Positions 7,228 through 17,041 are shown, counted from the stretch's first letter. The stretch is 64,000 nt of DNA from Pelagibacteraceae bacterium AG-404-N13 (GCA_003216255.1 QCJD01000001.1:1-64000), one strand, 5' to 3'. Numbers and translations: made by a program. The notes: generated by a model not told the origin, from the sequence alone.

Positions 7228-9707
7228 TATTTTAAATTCAATTGGCTTAATATTTTAAAAGGATTATCTGTTGTTTTTATTACTTTTTCTTTTTTTCTAA
7301 TATTCTTTTTATTCGTAATATATTTAAAATATATATCATTATTTTTTTTGTATGTCTTATAATTCATTTTTTGTAATAATTTTACAAAATTTTCTTTATT
7401 TGATCCAAGCAAATTTAACATTTCAGGAATTAATTTAATTTCATTATTATTTTTATTTGAATTTAAAATCAAAATAAATAGTCTTTCCAATATATCTATT
7501 CTAACGAAAAAATTTTCAAATTTTTCAAATCCACAAAGCAACATAAAACTTTTACTAATATTTTTCTTATCTTCTAAAAAATTAAGACCAAAGGTTGGTG
7601 GAAAAAGATTTAAGTCTTTTTCGTTATAAATTTTCCACAAAAGAATTCTTAACGAAACAGCATTAGGTTTAAATAATTTAAATAAAAAAATATGGTATCT
7701 TCCAAATTTTACTCCAATTTTTCTTAACTTAGCTCTTTCTTCTTGATCTAATTTTTTCAAATATGAAGAAACATTTTCTCTTTTTACTACTCCATTATTC
7801 TCATATAAATGATAGGATAAAGCTCTAAGTTCTGAATTATTTTCTTTAATATTTTTTAAGTCTAAAAGACTTTTGAGTTCTGTTTTTATTTTATCATTTA
7901 TCCATTTTTGTAAATAATTATATAATTTTGACTTTTCATCATTTTCAATCATATCATCAATGATTAAATTAATTTTAGGATTTAAATAGTCAGATCCAGA
8001 AATTAATTTAGCTATTGGATATTTTTTCCAATAAATTTTAAAATCATCTTTTAACTCTATCAATCCTGTATCAATAATTTGTAAAATTCTTTTTATTATT
8101 TCTGGGCTAACATTATGTCTTGCAGCTTTTTTTAACGATTTAATATCAGCATCTAAATCATCCGATTTAAAATCCAATTCTAATTTTAACCCTTTTAGAT
8201 GACCAATATATTGTTGATTAATCATAACTCTTTCCTCATCAACTATTTTGGTATCAAATAATATGTCTTGTTTTAAACCTCTAGCTAAAACGCTTGCCCT
8301 TTTATCAATAAATGTTTTTGTTAATTCTTCATGCAGTCTGTCAGATAATTTGTCTTCTAAATTTTTTGTCCTTTCTATCCAGTAATCTTGATTTTCAACC
8401 CAATTTGATTTGTTTGAAACATAAGACCAGGTTCTGACATTTGCAATTCTATTTGATAAAGAGTCAACATTTCCTTCTAATTTATCCAAAACTGATAATT
8501 GTTCTTTCATGTACTGGTTAGGAATTTTTTTTGTTTTTCCTGTCAAGAATTTGAAAACTTTACTTACAACATCTAAATGATTTCCGTAAGCTTTCTTAAC
8601 AAAATCAGGAATTTGACAACATTCCCAAATTATTTTTAAAACTTCTAAACTATCCTCGATATTAATGTTGTGTTTATCATTTAAAAAATACTTTAAAACT
8701 TTTTCATCTTCACATTCATTTATCCTTTTAAGCCAATCTTTATTTGGTCTTTCTTCTAAAGACTTTAATAAACTTATTTTGTTATTAAAATTTAAATTAG
8801 AATTTCTCCAAAAAATGCTTTGAATTTCATTAAAATTGTGTTTCTCAACTATTTCAGTCTCCTCTGAGTTAACTTCCCCACAATCTCCAGTTATTCCAAA
8901 ATAACCATTATTTAAATATCTTCCAGCTCTTCCCGCAATTTGTCCAATTTCATATAAATTTAATCTTCTTAATTTTTTTCCATCAAATTTTTTTAAATTA
9001 GAAAAATAAATGTGATCTAAGTCCATATTTATACCCATTCCTATTGCATCAGTAGCTACAAGATAATCGACATCTCCAGACTGATATAAATTCACTTGAG
9101 AATTTCTTGTTTTAGGACTTAAGGATCCCATTACAATTGCTGCACCACCTTTTTGACGTCTAATTAATTCTGCAATTGCATAAACTTCTTCAGTAGAAAA
9201 AGCTATAATTGCACTTTTTCTATCAATTCTAGAAATTTTTTTATACCCACTATAAGATAATTTTGAAAATCTTTCTTTATTTATGAATTCAATATCGTCA
9301 TCTAATTTTTCAATAATACTTTTGATTGTGTTTGATCCCATAAGCATTGTTAATTTTTCACCTCTGAGATTTAAAAGTCTATCTGTAAAAATATGTCCCC
9401 TTTCATGATCATTGCACATTTGAATTTCATCAATACCAACAAACTCTAAATCCTTATCAATAGGCATAGATTCAACTGTACATAAATAATATTTAGCATC
9501 TAAAGGTATAATTTTTTCTTCACCTGTGATCAGGGCAACTTTTGAAGCGTCAATTTTTTTAATTACTTTATCGTAAACTTCTCTTGCTAATAATCTTAAT
9601 GGGAAACCTATCATTCCCGAGTTAAATGAAAGCATAGTTTCAATAGCTAAATAGGTCTTTCCAGTGTTAGTTGGCCCGAGTACCGCTGTTAGTTTATTTT
9701 TTTTCAT
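7227..9707 (-). CDS. SUV3-like DExH-box RNA/DNA helicase
   Basis: This is an 826-aa superfamily 2 helicase of the SUPV3L1/MgpS type common in alphaproteobacteria. Walker A is GPTNTGKT at residues 11-18, motif II is DEIQM near residue 93, and motif VI is GQIAGRAGR near residue 256. The long C-terminal half carries a SUV3-C-like region with YHLYENNG. The mitochondrial relative unwinds RNA for degradation with PNPase; the bacterial substrate is not established. It heads the operon helicase > TerB > FdxA > CarD. The last 30 residues are Lys-rich. Confidence 0.85.
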   Translation of the reverse strand: MKKNKLTAVLGPTNTGKTYLAIETMLSFNSGMIGFPLRLLAREVYDKVIKKIDASKVALITGEEKIIPLDAKYYLCTVESMPIDKDLEFVGIDEIQMCNDHERGHIFTDRLLNLRGEKLTMLMGSNTIKSIIEKLDDDIEFINKERFSKLSYSGYKKISRIDRKSAIIAFSTEEVYAIAELIRRQKGGAAIVMGSLSPKTRNSQVNLYQSGDVDYLVATDAIGMGINMDLDHIYFSNLKKFDGKKLRRLNLYEIGQIAGRAGRYLNNGYFGITGDCGEVNSEETEIVEKHNFNEIQSIFWRNSNLNFNNKISLLKSLEERPNKDWLKRINECEDEKVLKYFLNDKHNINIEDSLEVLKIIWECCQIPDFVKKAYGNHLDVVSKVFKFLTGKTKKIPNQYMKEQLSVLDKLEGNVDSLSNRIANVRTWSYVSNKSNWVENQDYWIERTKNLEDKLSDRLHEELTKTFIDKRASVLARGLKQDILFDTKIVDEERVMINQQYIGHLKGLKLELDFKSDDLDADIKSLKKAARHNVSPEIIKRILQIIDTGLIELKDDFKIYWKKYPIAKLISGSDYLNPKINLIIDDMIENDEKSKLYNYLQKWINDKIKTELKSLLDLKNIKENNSELRALSYHLYENNGVVKRENVSSYLKKLDQEERAKLRKIGVKFGRYHIFLFKLFKPNAVSLRILLWKIYNEKDLNLFPPTFGLNFLEDKKNISKSFMLLCGFEKFENFFVRIDILERLFILILNSNKNNNEIKLIPEMLNLLGSNKENFVKLLQKMNYKTYKKNNDIYFKYITNKKNIRKKEKVIKTTDNPFKILSQLNLK

Positions 9708-9870
9708 TTCAACTTTTAGTATGATATTTTTTTTATCTACTATATTTTGTTATCCAAAAAGAACAAAAATAGTCTAAAACAGGTCCGAATCAACGAGGAA
9801 AAAGTTCTCATTTTAGTTTTTTGTATATTAAAGGTTATCATAGATTTGATAAATTCAATATAATTTTTTT
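9708..9870. other. Divergent spacer between helicase and acetoacetyl-CoA synthetase
   Basis: This 163-bp spacer should hold both divergent promoters. It contains a segment that is GC-rich for this genome (about 9773-9818), bounded by CTAAAA and TTTTAG, which could pair as a closing stem and are followed by a T-rich stretch. I see no ORF and no recognised riboswitch. A small RNA or leader is possible but unproven. Confidence 0.3.
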
Positions 9871-11826
9871 ATGAGCAAAAAATTGTGGGAAGCCTCCTTA
9901 TCCATTAAGCAAAAATCAAATTTATTTAAGTTCGAAAAGTTTCTTTCGAAAAAATTTAATTATAAAATAAACAAAAATTACAGCAAATTATTTAAATGGA
10001 GTATTAACAACCTAGATCTATTTTGGAGTTCAGTTTGGGATTTCACGAATGTCAAAGGAAAAAAAATTGATAAATTTATACATTCAAAGGAATTTATAAA
10101 AAATAAATTTTTTGTAAAATCAAAGTTAAATTTTGCCGAAAATCTACTTTCAAAAAATGACAATTCTAAAGCAATTACATTTATAAGTGAAAATGGTCAT
10201 AGGGAAGTTAGATCTTGGAAAAAGTTAAACTCAAATACATCAAAATTAATTAATTTTTTTAAAAAAAATAATATTTCTGAAAAAGATCGAATAGCAGCAT
10301 ATATGATAAATCAAATTGAAACAGTTGAATGTTTTTTAGCATCTTCATCTATAGGTGCTATATGGTCTTCTTGCTCCCCAGATTTTGGAACAGAAGGTTT
10401 AATCGAAAGATTTTCTCAAATAAAACCAAAAATATTAATTATAACTGATAGATATTACTATAATGGTAAAGAAATTAACATTTTAGAAAGACTTCCTATG
10501 ATTTTAGATAAAATAAAATCAATAAAAACTGTTTTGGTAGTTAATTATCCTGGAAAAAAATATTTAAAACAAAAAAAAATAAAAGGAATAAGATTTTATC
10601 AGCTTAAAAAAATAAATAAAATTAAATACGAGGAAATTAAATTTAAAAGATTTGATTTTGACCATGAATTAGCAATTTTATACTCTAGCGGAACAACTGG
10701 TAAACCAAAATGTATCTGTCATAGATCAGGTGGAGTTTTATTACAACATTTAAAAGAGCATAAATTGCATTGTGAAGTAAAACCTGGAGATAATGTATTT
10801 TACTTTACAACTTGTGGCTGGATGATGTGGAATTGGTTACTAACATTTCTTGCATCTAAAGCATCAATTGTTTTATTCGATGGTTTTCCTATGTATAAAA
10901 AAGATGATTTATTACTCAAAATTGCAAATGATGAAAAAATTACACTTTTTGGAGTAAGCGCGAAATATATTGATCAATTAAGAAAAAAAAATATTTATAT
11001 AAAATCTAAATTTAAATTAAATAAATTAAAAATAATTTGTTCAACCGGATCGCCTCTTTCAGGTGATAACTTCCAATATGTTTATGATAGTATAAAAAAA
11101 AATGTTCACCTTGCATCTATAGCTGGAGGCACAGATTTAGTTTCTTGTTTTGTATTAGGTAATATTTATTCTCCTGTTTATAAAGGGCAAATTCAAAACA
11201 ATGGTTTGGGAATGAATACCGATGTATTTTCAGATAAAGGCAAGTCACTAATAAATAAAAAAGGAGAATTAGTTTGCAAATCTCCATTTCCGTCAATGCC
11301 AAAATTATTTTGGAATGATAGTAACAATAAAAAGTATAAGAAAGCTTATTTTAAGAAATTTAAAAATATCTGGCATCATGGAGACTATGCCGAAAGAAAA
11401 AAAAATGGTGGTTATGTAATATATGGCAGATCAGACGCAACATTAAATCCTGGAGGTGTAAGATTAGGAACAGCAGAAATTTATTCAGTTGTAGAAAAAT
11501 TCAAAGAAGTAAAAGAGTCAATTGTTGTCAGCCAAACTTGGGATAATGATGTAAGAATTATATTGTTTTTGGTTTTAGATATACCCAATTCATTGAATGA
11601 TGACCTTATTGAAAAATTAAAAAAAACTATAAGGTCTCAAGCATCTCCAAGACACGTACCCTCAAAGATTATTGAAGTTAATGATATTCCTAGAACAAAA
11701 AATGGCAAAATTGTTGAACTAGCAGTTAAGAATATAATTGAAGGGAACAAAATTAAAAATATTCAAGCTCTAGCGAATCCAAATGCCCTTAAGCAGTATA
11801 AAAATTTAAAACAATTAAAAACTTAA
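9871..11826 (+). CDS. aacS: Acetoacetate--CoA ligase
   Basis: This ATP-dependent enzyme activates acetoacetate to acetoacetyl-CoA, feeding ketone-body carbon to thiolase or polyester routes. At 651 aa it matches the family. The N-terminal ACAS-type region has WSSVWDF, then GAIWSSCSPDFG near residue 165. The P-loop-like motif YSSGTTGKPKCI is near residue 272, and HHGDYAE, GRSDATLNPGGVRLGTAEIY and the C-terminal KTKNGK-like motif with its acyl-adenylating Lys follow. It shares one base with the next start (TAATG). Acetyl-CoA synthetase is less likely because the GGVRLGTAEIY form is typical of acetoacetyl-CoA synthetases. Confidence 0.88.
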   Translation: MSKKLWEASLSIKQKSNLFKFEKFLSKKFNYKINKNYSKLFKWSINNLDLFWSSVWDFTNVKGKKIDKFIHSKEFIKNKFFVKSKLNFAENLLSKNDNSKAITFISENGHREVRSWKKLNSNTSKLINFFKKNNISEKDRIAAYMINQIETVECFLASSSIGAIWSSCSPDFGTEGLIERFSQIKPKILIITDRYYYNGKEINILERLPMILDKIKSIKTVLVVNYPGKKYLKQKKIKGIRFYQLKKINKIKYEEIKFKRFDFDHELAILYSSGTTGKPKCICHRSGGVLLQHLKEHKLHCEVKPGDNVFYFTTCGWMMWNWLLTFLASKASIVLFDGFPMYKKDDLLLKIANDEKITLFGVSAKYIDQLRKKNIYIKSKFKLNKLKIICSTGSPLSGDNFQYVYDSIKKNVHLASIAGGTDLVSCFVLGNIYSPVYKGQIQNNGLGMNTDVFSDKGKSLINKKGELVCKSPFPSMPKLFWNDSNNKKYKKAYFKKFKNIWHHGDYAERKKNGGYVIYGRSDATLNPGGVRLGTAEIYSVVEKFKEVKESIVVSQTWDNDVRIILFLVLDIPNSLNDDLIEKLKKTIRSQASPRHVPSKIIEVNDIPRTKNGKIVELAVKNIIEGNKIKNIQALANPNALKQYKNLKQLKT

Positions 11827-13052
11827 TGATAAAAAGCAAAATAAAAAATCTAGATTTATCTGCAACATTAAAAATAAATGAAATTTCAAAAAGTTTAGAA
11901 AAACAAGGAAAAAAAATAATTAAATTTGGATTTGGACAATCACCATTTCCAGTTCCAGATAGCATTGTTGAAGAACTAAAAAAAAATGCTCATCAAAAAA
12001 GTTATTTACCTATACAAGGATTAGATAATTTAAGAGATGCTATTTCAAAATATGAGTCAAATAAGAAAAATAAAAATATTTCTTCAGATCAAATAATTGT
12101 AGGACCTGGATCAAAAGAACTTATGTTTTTACTTCATATTTCTTTTGATGGAGATGTAATACTTCCTGCTCCAAGCTGGGTTTCGTATAAACCACATTCA
12201 GTTATTGCTGAAAATAAATATCATTGGATTGAAACTATTGCTGAGAATAATTGGTATCCAACAGGTGAAAGTATCGAACAATTAGTTAGAAAGGACAAAG
12301 ATAAAAATTATTTATTGATCTTAAATTCTCCAAACAATCCTTCAGGTCAGGTATGTAAAAATTTAAAAGAAATCAGTGAAATAGTAAAAAAATATAAAAT
12401 AACTGTTTTATCAGATGAAATTTACTCTGAACTGACTTTTGATGAAGTAAAAGAATCAATATCAGATTATTGTCCTGATAAAGTAATTATTAGTAATGGT
12501 TTAAGTAAATGGTGTGGAGCCGGGGGATGGAGACTCGGTTATTTTGTAATTCCACATTCATTAGACAATATAAAAAATTCTATGAAAGTTTTAGCTAGCG
12601 AAACGTTTTCAGCTGTTAGTTCGCCGATACAATTTGCTGCAATTTCTGCATTTAATAATGACCATTCAGATTATATTATAAAATCAAAAAAAATTTTAAA
12701 AGGAATTGGTGATTATGTTTATAATAATTTAAGGTCAAACAATATAATCATGAATAAACCTATGGGTGGATTTTATTTAATGCCTGAGTTTTTAAATAAA
12801 AAATTTGATACATCTACTCTAATGTGTGCAGACCTTTTAAACAAAAAAAATGTAGCGATATTGCCCGGGTCTGATTTTGGTTTTCCAATTAATAAAATGA
12901 TAAGTCGTTTAAGTTATACTGATTTTGATGGAAAGAATTTTATGTCTAAAATAAATTTAGAAACATCAATTGATAATGATCTAATTATAAAATATGCACC
13001 TAAAGTTGTAGAAGGAATAAAAAGACTGAAAGAGTGGGGTGAAATAGCCTAA
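11826..13052 (+). CDS. Class I/II aminotransferase (PLP-dependent)
   Basis: This is a fold-type I aminotransferase of 408 aa, in the aspartate/aromatic aminotransferase group. NSPNNPSGQV with the family Asn is near residue 165, and SDEIYSEL carries the Asp and Tyr that hold the pyridine ring. The Schiff-base Lys is in SNGLSKWCGAGGWRLGY near residue 227. A C-terminal Arg in the SRLSYTDFD region should bind the substrate carboxylate. It is translationally coupled (TAATG) to acetoacetyl-CoA synthetase. Substrate is unresolved. Confidence 0.85.
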   Translation: MIKSKIKNLDLSATLKINEISKSLEKQGKKIIKFGFGQSPFPVPDSIVEELKKNAHQKSYLPIQGLDNLRDAISKYESNKKNKNISSDQIIVGPGSKELMFLLHISFDGDVILPAPSWVSYKPHSVIAENKYHWIETIAENNWYPTGESIEQLVRKDKDKNYLLILNSPNNPSGQVCKNLKEISEIVKKYKITVLSDEIYSELTFDEVKESISDYCPDKVIISNGLSKWCGAGGWRLGYFVIPHSLDNIKNSMKVLASETFSAVSSPIQFAAISAFNNDHSDYIIKSKKILKGIGDYVYNNLRSNNIIMNKPMGGFYLMPEFLNKKFDTSTLMCADLLNKKNVAILPGSDFGFPINKMISRLSYTDFDGKNFMSKINLETSIDNDLIIKYAPKVVEGIKRLKEWGEIA

Positions 13053-13119
13053 ATAACTCTGGACAATCTTATTAATTTTTGTTTCAATTATTTATTATAA
13101 CTAACTATAGAGAGGGAAA

Positions 13120-14124
13120 ATGAAAAAAATATTATCTACCCTATCGAGTACTTTAGTTCTTTTTGCGGCATTGTTTTCATTTAATACAGTGGCAAAATCT
13201 GCAGAGTTTTTCACGATAGGAACAGGCGGACCAACTGGAGTTTATTTCCAAACTGGTAATGCTATATGCAAAATGTTGCATAAATCAGCAATAGCAAAAG
13301 AGCATGGTAGAAAAAAAGGTTTAGATAAAGCTTATAGATGTACTGCTCCTTCTACTGGAGGATCAAACTATAACATTGGCCAAATTAAAGAAGGAGAGTT
13401 TCAATTTGGTGTTGCTCAATCAGACTGGCAATTTCATGCTGTTAATGGATCAAGCAAATGGGAAGGAAAACAGTTCAAAGGTTTAAGAGCAGTATTTTCT
13501 GTACATAATGAACCATTTCAAATCTGGGCAAGCGCAAAATCTGGCATTACTAATTTTGAAGGATTAAAAGGAAAAGTAGTTAACATAGGTAACCCTGGTT
13601 CTGGACAAAGAGGAACTATGGAAGAACTTATGAAAGCGATGGGAGTTGATAACAGTTTCTTCAAATCAGTTACTGAATTAACTTCATCTGAACAAGTTAA
13701 AGCTTTATGTGATGGTAAAATAGATGCTTACGGTTATTCTGTTGGATTTCCTAATGGAGCTATGGAGCAAGCAGCTACTTGCGCGGCTAAAGCAAGACCA
13801 ATTAATTTAACTGGCGGACCTGTTCAAGGGCTAATTGATGGTGCTGATTATTATGCTAAAGCAGTAATTCCTGCTGGAACTTACACTGGACAAACATCAG
13901 ATGCTACTACATTTGGAGTTAAGGCAACAGTAGTAACCAGCAATGCAGTTGAAGCAGATCTAGTATATTTAGTGGTAAAAGCAGTTTTCGAAAATTTTGA
14001 TGATTTTAGAAAACAACATCCTGCTTTCGCGCCTCTAAAAAAAGAAGATATGATTGCAGACGGTTTATCTGCTCCTTTACATGAAGGTGCTGTGAGATAT
14101 TACAAAGAAGTTGGCTTAATGTAA
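13120..14124 (+). CDS. TRAP transporter solute-binding protein, TAXI family
   Basis: This is the periplasmic receptor of a TRAP transporter, 334 aa, with a signal peptide (residues 1 to about 28, cleaved near AKSAEF). The mature start FFTIGTGGPTGVYFQTG is the TAXI hallmark, and TAPSTGGSNYNI and the NPGSGQRGT segment line the predicted pocket. TAXI receptors include glutamate/glutamine binders, but the ligand here cannot be assigned. A good Shine-Dalgarno (GAGAGGG) precedes the ATG. It is separated from the permease by a terminator hairpin, which probably keeps receptor expression above permease. Confidence 0.9.
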   Translation: MKKILSTLSSTLVLFAALFSFNTVAKSAEFFTIGTGGPTGVYFQTGNAICKMLHKSAIAKEHGRKKGLDKAYRCTAPSTGGSNYNIGQIKEGEFQFGVAQSDWQFHAVNGSSKWEGKQFKGLRAVFSVHNEPFQIWASAKSGITNFEGLKGKVVNIGNPGSGQRGTMEELMKAMGVDNSFFKSVTELTSSEQVKALCDGKIDAYGYSVGFPNGAMEQAATCAAKARPINLTGGPVQGLIDGADYYAKAVIPAGTYTGQTSDATTFGVKATVVTSNAVEADLVYLVVKAVFENFDDFRKQHPAFAPLKKEDMIADGLSAPLHEGAVRYYKEVGLM

Positions 14125-14150
14125 TACAAAGATATAAACGAAATTGAAAA

Positions 14151-14182
14151 AGGCCCAATATAATTGTTGGGCCTTTTTTTTT
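14151..14182 (+). terminator. Terminator/attenuator between TAXI receptor and permease
   Basis: An 8-bp GC-rich stem (AGGCCCAA at 14151-14158 with TTGGGCCT at 14167-14174) with an 8-nt loop is followed by nine T. It ends 20 bp before the permease start, so partial read-through would give excess receptor over permease. Confidence 0.9.
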
Positions 14183-14202
14183 GTAGTATTATAATTTTTT
14201 AA

Positions 14203-16524
14203 ATGGACCAAAATACAAGTATAAAAATTAAAACTAAAATTCAGGAAGACTTATCTCCAACAAGAAATATTACTGGATTACATTTAAAAATTGTTGCAAC
14301 TATAGCAATCATTTGGTCTTTATTTCAACTTTGGTATGCCTCCCCTTTTCCATTTTGGTTTAATATTGGTATGTTTAAGGGTTTGCCAGCAAGAGCTATT
14401 CATCTAGGTTTTGCATTATTACTTGCATTTTTAATATTTCCTTATTCAAGAGGAAAAAAAATATCAGCAATAGATATTTTGATAAGTATAATTGCAGCAT
14501 TTTGTTGTCTCTATATTTATTTTTTTTATGATCAGTTAGTAGATAGAGGAGGTATTTTATTAAAAATTAATCTAACTGACGATTTGACAATACCTGTTGA
14601 ATTAATAATTGGTATTTGTGGAATTTTAATATTACTTGAAGCAACAAGAAGAGTGATTGGAATTCCTTTAGTTATCATAGCAATCTGCTTTTTATTATTT
14701 TCATATTTTGGGAAATATGCTCCCGAAATGATATCACATGGAGGTTTATCACTAAAAAGATTAGTAGGATTTCAATGGTTTGATCAAGAGGCTATATTTG
14801 GAATACCAATCGGTGTTTCTGTAGACTTTATATTTTTATTTGTACTGTTTGGCGCATTGTTAGAAACTGCTGGTGGAGGAAAATATTTTTTAAATTTGGC
14901 ATTTGCCATGGTTGGAAAAATGATAGGAGGTCCAGCCAAAGCAGCAATTTTAGGTTCAGGTATGACAGGTTTAATTTCTGGATCATCGATAGCGAATACC
15001 GTCACTACTGGCACTTTTACAATACCAATAATGAAAAAAACTGGTTTTTCAAAAGAAAAGGCAGGAGCAATAGAGGTTTCATCATCAGTTAATGGCCAAA
15101 TAATGCCTCCTGTAATGGGAGCAGCAGCATTTGTAATGGCAAGTTTTATTGGTGTAACTTATTTTGAAGTTGTTAAGCATGCATTTTTGCCTGCAATAAT
15201 TTCATATATTGCATTATTTTATATTTCTCATTTAGAAGCATTAAAATTAAATCTTAAAGGAATGGATGCTGATGAAGTTCCCAACTTAAAAAAAACTTTT
15301 CTTTCTGGACTTCATTTTTTAATTCCTATTTTTGTATTAGTTTATTTATTAGTTTTTATGAGATTTACAGCATCTTATTCAATATTTTATGCAACATTAT
15401 CTTTAATATTGGTTAACTTATTAAATAAAATTATTAAAGAATCTAATTTTAAAGATGCATTAGTAGTTTGGTATAATCAGACTATAGTTGGATTTGAAAA
15501 AGGTGCTATCAACATGGTTGGAGTAGGTATTGCAATTGCTACCGCAGGTATAATTGTTGGTGCAGTTGGTTCAACTGGTCTAAGTACTAACTTGATTATT
15601 GTTATAGAGTCTATTGCTAAAGATAATGTAATTATACTTTTATTTTTAACAATTATTTTATGTTTGTTGCTGGGGATGGGACTTCCAACTACCGCTAACT
15701 ATGTTGTAGTAGCGTCACTTATGGCGACAGTCCTAGTTGATGTAGGTAATGCCTCAGGATTTATATTTCCACTTATAGCAGTTCATCTATTTGTTTTTTA
15801 TTTTGGTTTAATGGCTGATGTTACTCCTCCTGTAGGCCTTGCATCATATGCAGCAGCAGCTATATCTGGTGGAGATCCACTTAGAACAGGAGTACAAGCT
15901 TTTTGGTATAGTTTAAGGACTGGAATTTTACCAATAGTATTTTTATTTAATCATGAATTATTATTGATAGGAGTAGAAAATTTTTGGCATGCAATTTTAA
16001 TTATAGTAACTTCTTTAATTGGCATTTTAATATTTACTGCAGCCACCCAAGGATGGTTTATTAATAAATTAAAATGGTATGAAACTATAATTTTTCTTGT
16101 TATTTCAATTTCATTCCTTGCACCAGAGTTTGTTTTAAATAAATTTTATCCAAAATATAATTATTTTGATATCAATCAAATTCAAAATTCAAAATTAGAT
16201 TCAGATAAAGAAGTAAGAATAAAGGTTACCAGATTAAGTGAGTATGGGGAAAGATATAAGCTATTTGTAATTAAAAAGAATACATTTAAAGAAAATTTCA
16301 GTTTTCAAGAATATGGAGTTAATCTAATAGAACAAGAGAACAAAATATTAGTTGATACGATAAAATGGAATGGTCTTGCAAAAAAATCTGGGATAGAGAT
16401 GGGAGATATTATTACTGAATTTAAAATTGAAAATTTAAATAGACCTGATAAAAAAATAATATATCCAATAGCACTATTCTTAATTTTAGTTTTTGGTTTT
16501 TTAAATAAGAGAAGGACTAACTAG
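14203..16524 (+). CDS. TRAP transporter fused DctQM permease (TAXI type)
   Basis: This is a 773-aa fused TRAP permease. The first part (about residues 30-180) holds four helices of the small DctQ subunit. The large DctM part follows, with the conserved segments GGPAKAAILGSGMTGLISGSS and PPVMGAAAFVMA, then GMGLPTTANY and DVTPPVGLASYAAA. After the last DctM helices there is a soluble region (about residues 665-745) with a PDZ-like stretch GLAKKSGIEMGDIIT, as in DUF3394-type permeases, and a final helix. It works with the receptor at 13120 as a sodium-driven importer. It overlaps the convergent thioesterase by 4 bp. Confidence 0.88.
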   Translation: MDQNTSIKIKTKIQEDLSPTRNITGLHLKIVATIAIIWSLFQLWYASPFPFWFNIGMFKGLPARAIHLGFALLLAFLIFPYSRGKKISAIDILISIIAAFCCLYIYFFYDQLVDRGGILLKINLTDDLTIPVELIIGICGILILLEATRRVIGIPLVIIAICFLLFSYFGKYAPEMISHGGLSLKRLVGFQWFDQEAIFGIPIGVSVDFIFLFVLFGALLETAGGGKYFLNLAFAMVGKMIGGPAKAAILGSGMTGLISGSSIANTVTTGTFTIPIMKKTGFSKEKAGAIEVSSSVNGQIMPPVMGAAAFVMASFIGVTYFEVVKHAFLPAIISYIALFYISHLEALKLNLKGMDADEVPNLKKTFLSGLHFLIPIFVLVYLLVFMRFTASYSIFYATLSLILVNLLNKIIKESNFKDALVVWYNQTIVGFEKGAINMVGVGIAIATAGIIVGAVGSTGLSTNLIIVIESIAKDNVIILLFLTIILCLLLGMGLPTTANYVVVASLMATVLVDVGNASGFIFPLIAVHLFVFYFGLMADVTPPVGLASYAAAAISGGDPLRTGVQAFWYSLRTGILPIVFLFNHELLLIGVENFWHAILIIVTSLIGILIFTAATQGWFINKLKWYETIIFLVISISFLAPEFVLNKFYPKYNYFDINQIQNSKLDSDKEVRIKVTRLSEYGERYKLFVIKKNTFKENFSFQEYGVNLIEQENKILVDTIKWNGLAKKSGIEMGDIITEFKIENLNRPDKKIIYPIALFLILVFGFLNKRRTN

Positions 16525-16946
16525 CCGCCAAAGCCAGCATTAGGCAAAGGTTTTTTTAATATTTTCCATATACCAGACGCAGAAGCAATTAGTTTACCTT
16601 TACACTCTAAATGGCAGATTAAGAAAACTAGACTATTTGTTACTTTTTGAATTTTAGTAAATCCAACTATTTCATCACTTAGTTTAGTTGAACCAATAAA
16701 CTTAATATCAAGAGAAATAGTAACACAGGATTTATTATTAGTTGATCTATGTGCTCCTGTACCTGCGCCCGCATCAATGATAGAAGCTATATATCCTCCA
16801 TGCGTAATTCCTGCCTTATTTAAATGGTTTTTTTTTATTTTGGTTTTAAATTCGTATTCATGTTTTGATATTTTTCTAAAAAAAAGTCCTCCATTATGTT
16901 TCATGTATCCGGACTTACTGCTCAACTGTTCAAATTTTTTTTTCAT
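16521..16946 (-). CDS. PaaI-like hotdog thioesterase
   Basis: This is a 141-aa hotdog-fold acyl-CoA thioesterase. The core motif GITHGGYIASIIDAGAG near residue 55 carries the family's HGG and acidic residue. I chose the ATG at 16946 (MKKKFEQL) because the longer open frame to 17090 runs back into tRNA-Arg and adds 48 residues unlike the family. The C-terminal four bases overlap the TRAP permease stop. Substrate is unknown; PaaI-type enzymes often clear stalled CoA esters. Confidence 0.8.
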   Translation of the reverse strand: MKKKFEQLSSKSGYMKHNGGLFFRKISKHEYEFKTKIKKNHLNKAGITHGGYIASIIDAGAGTGAHRSTNNKSCVTISLDIKFIGSTKLSDEIVGFTKIQKVTNSLVFLICHLECKGKLIASASGIWKILKKPLPNAGFGG

Positions 16947-17041
16947 TATATAAATATTGTGATTAAAAATAATAATATTAATACCAAAGAAAAAAAATAA
17001 ACTACAGACTTTTGTAATGATACTTTCATTTAACCTCTTTT

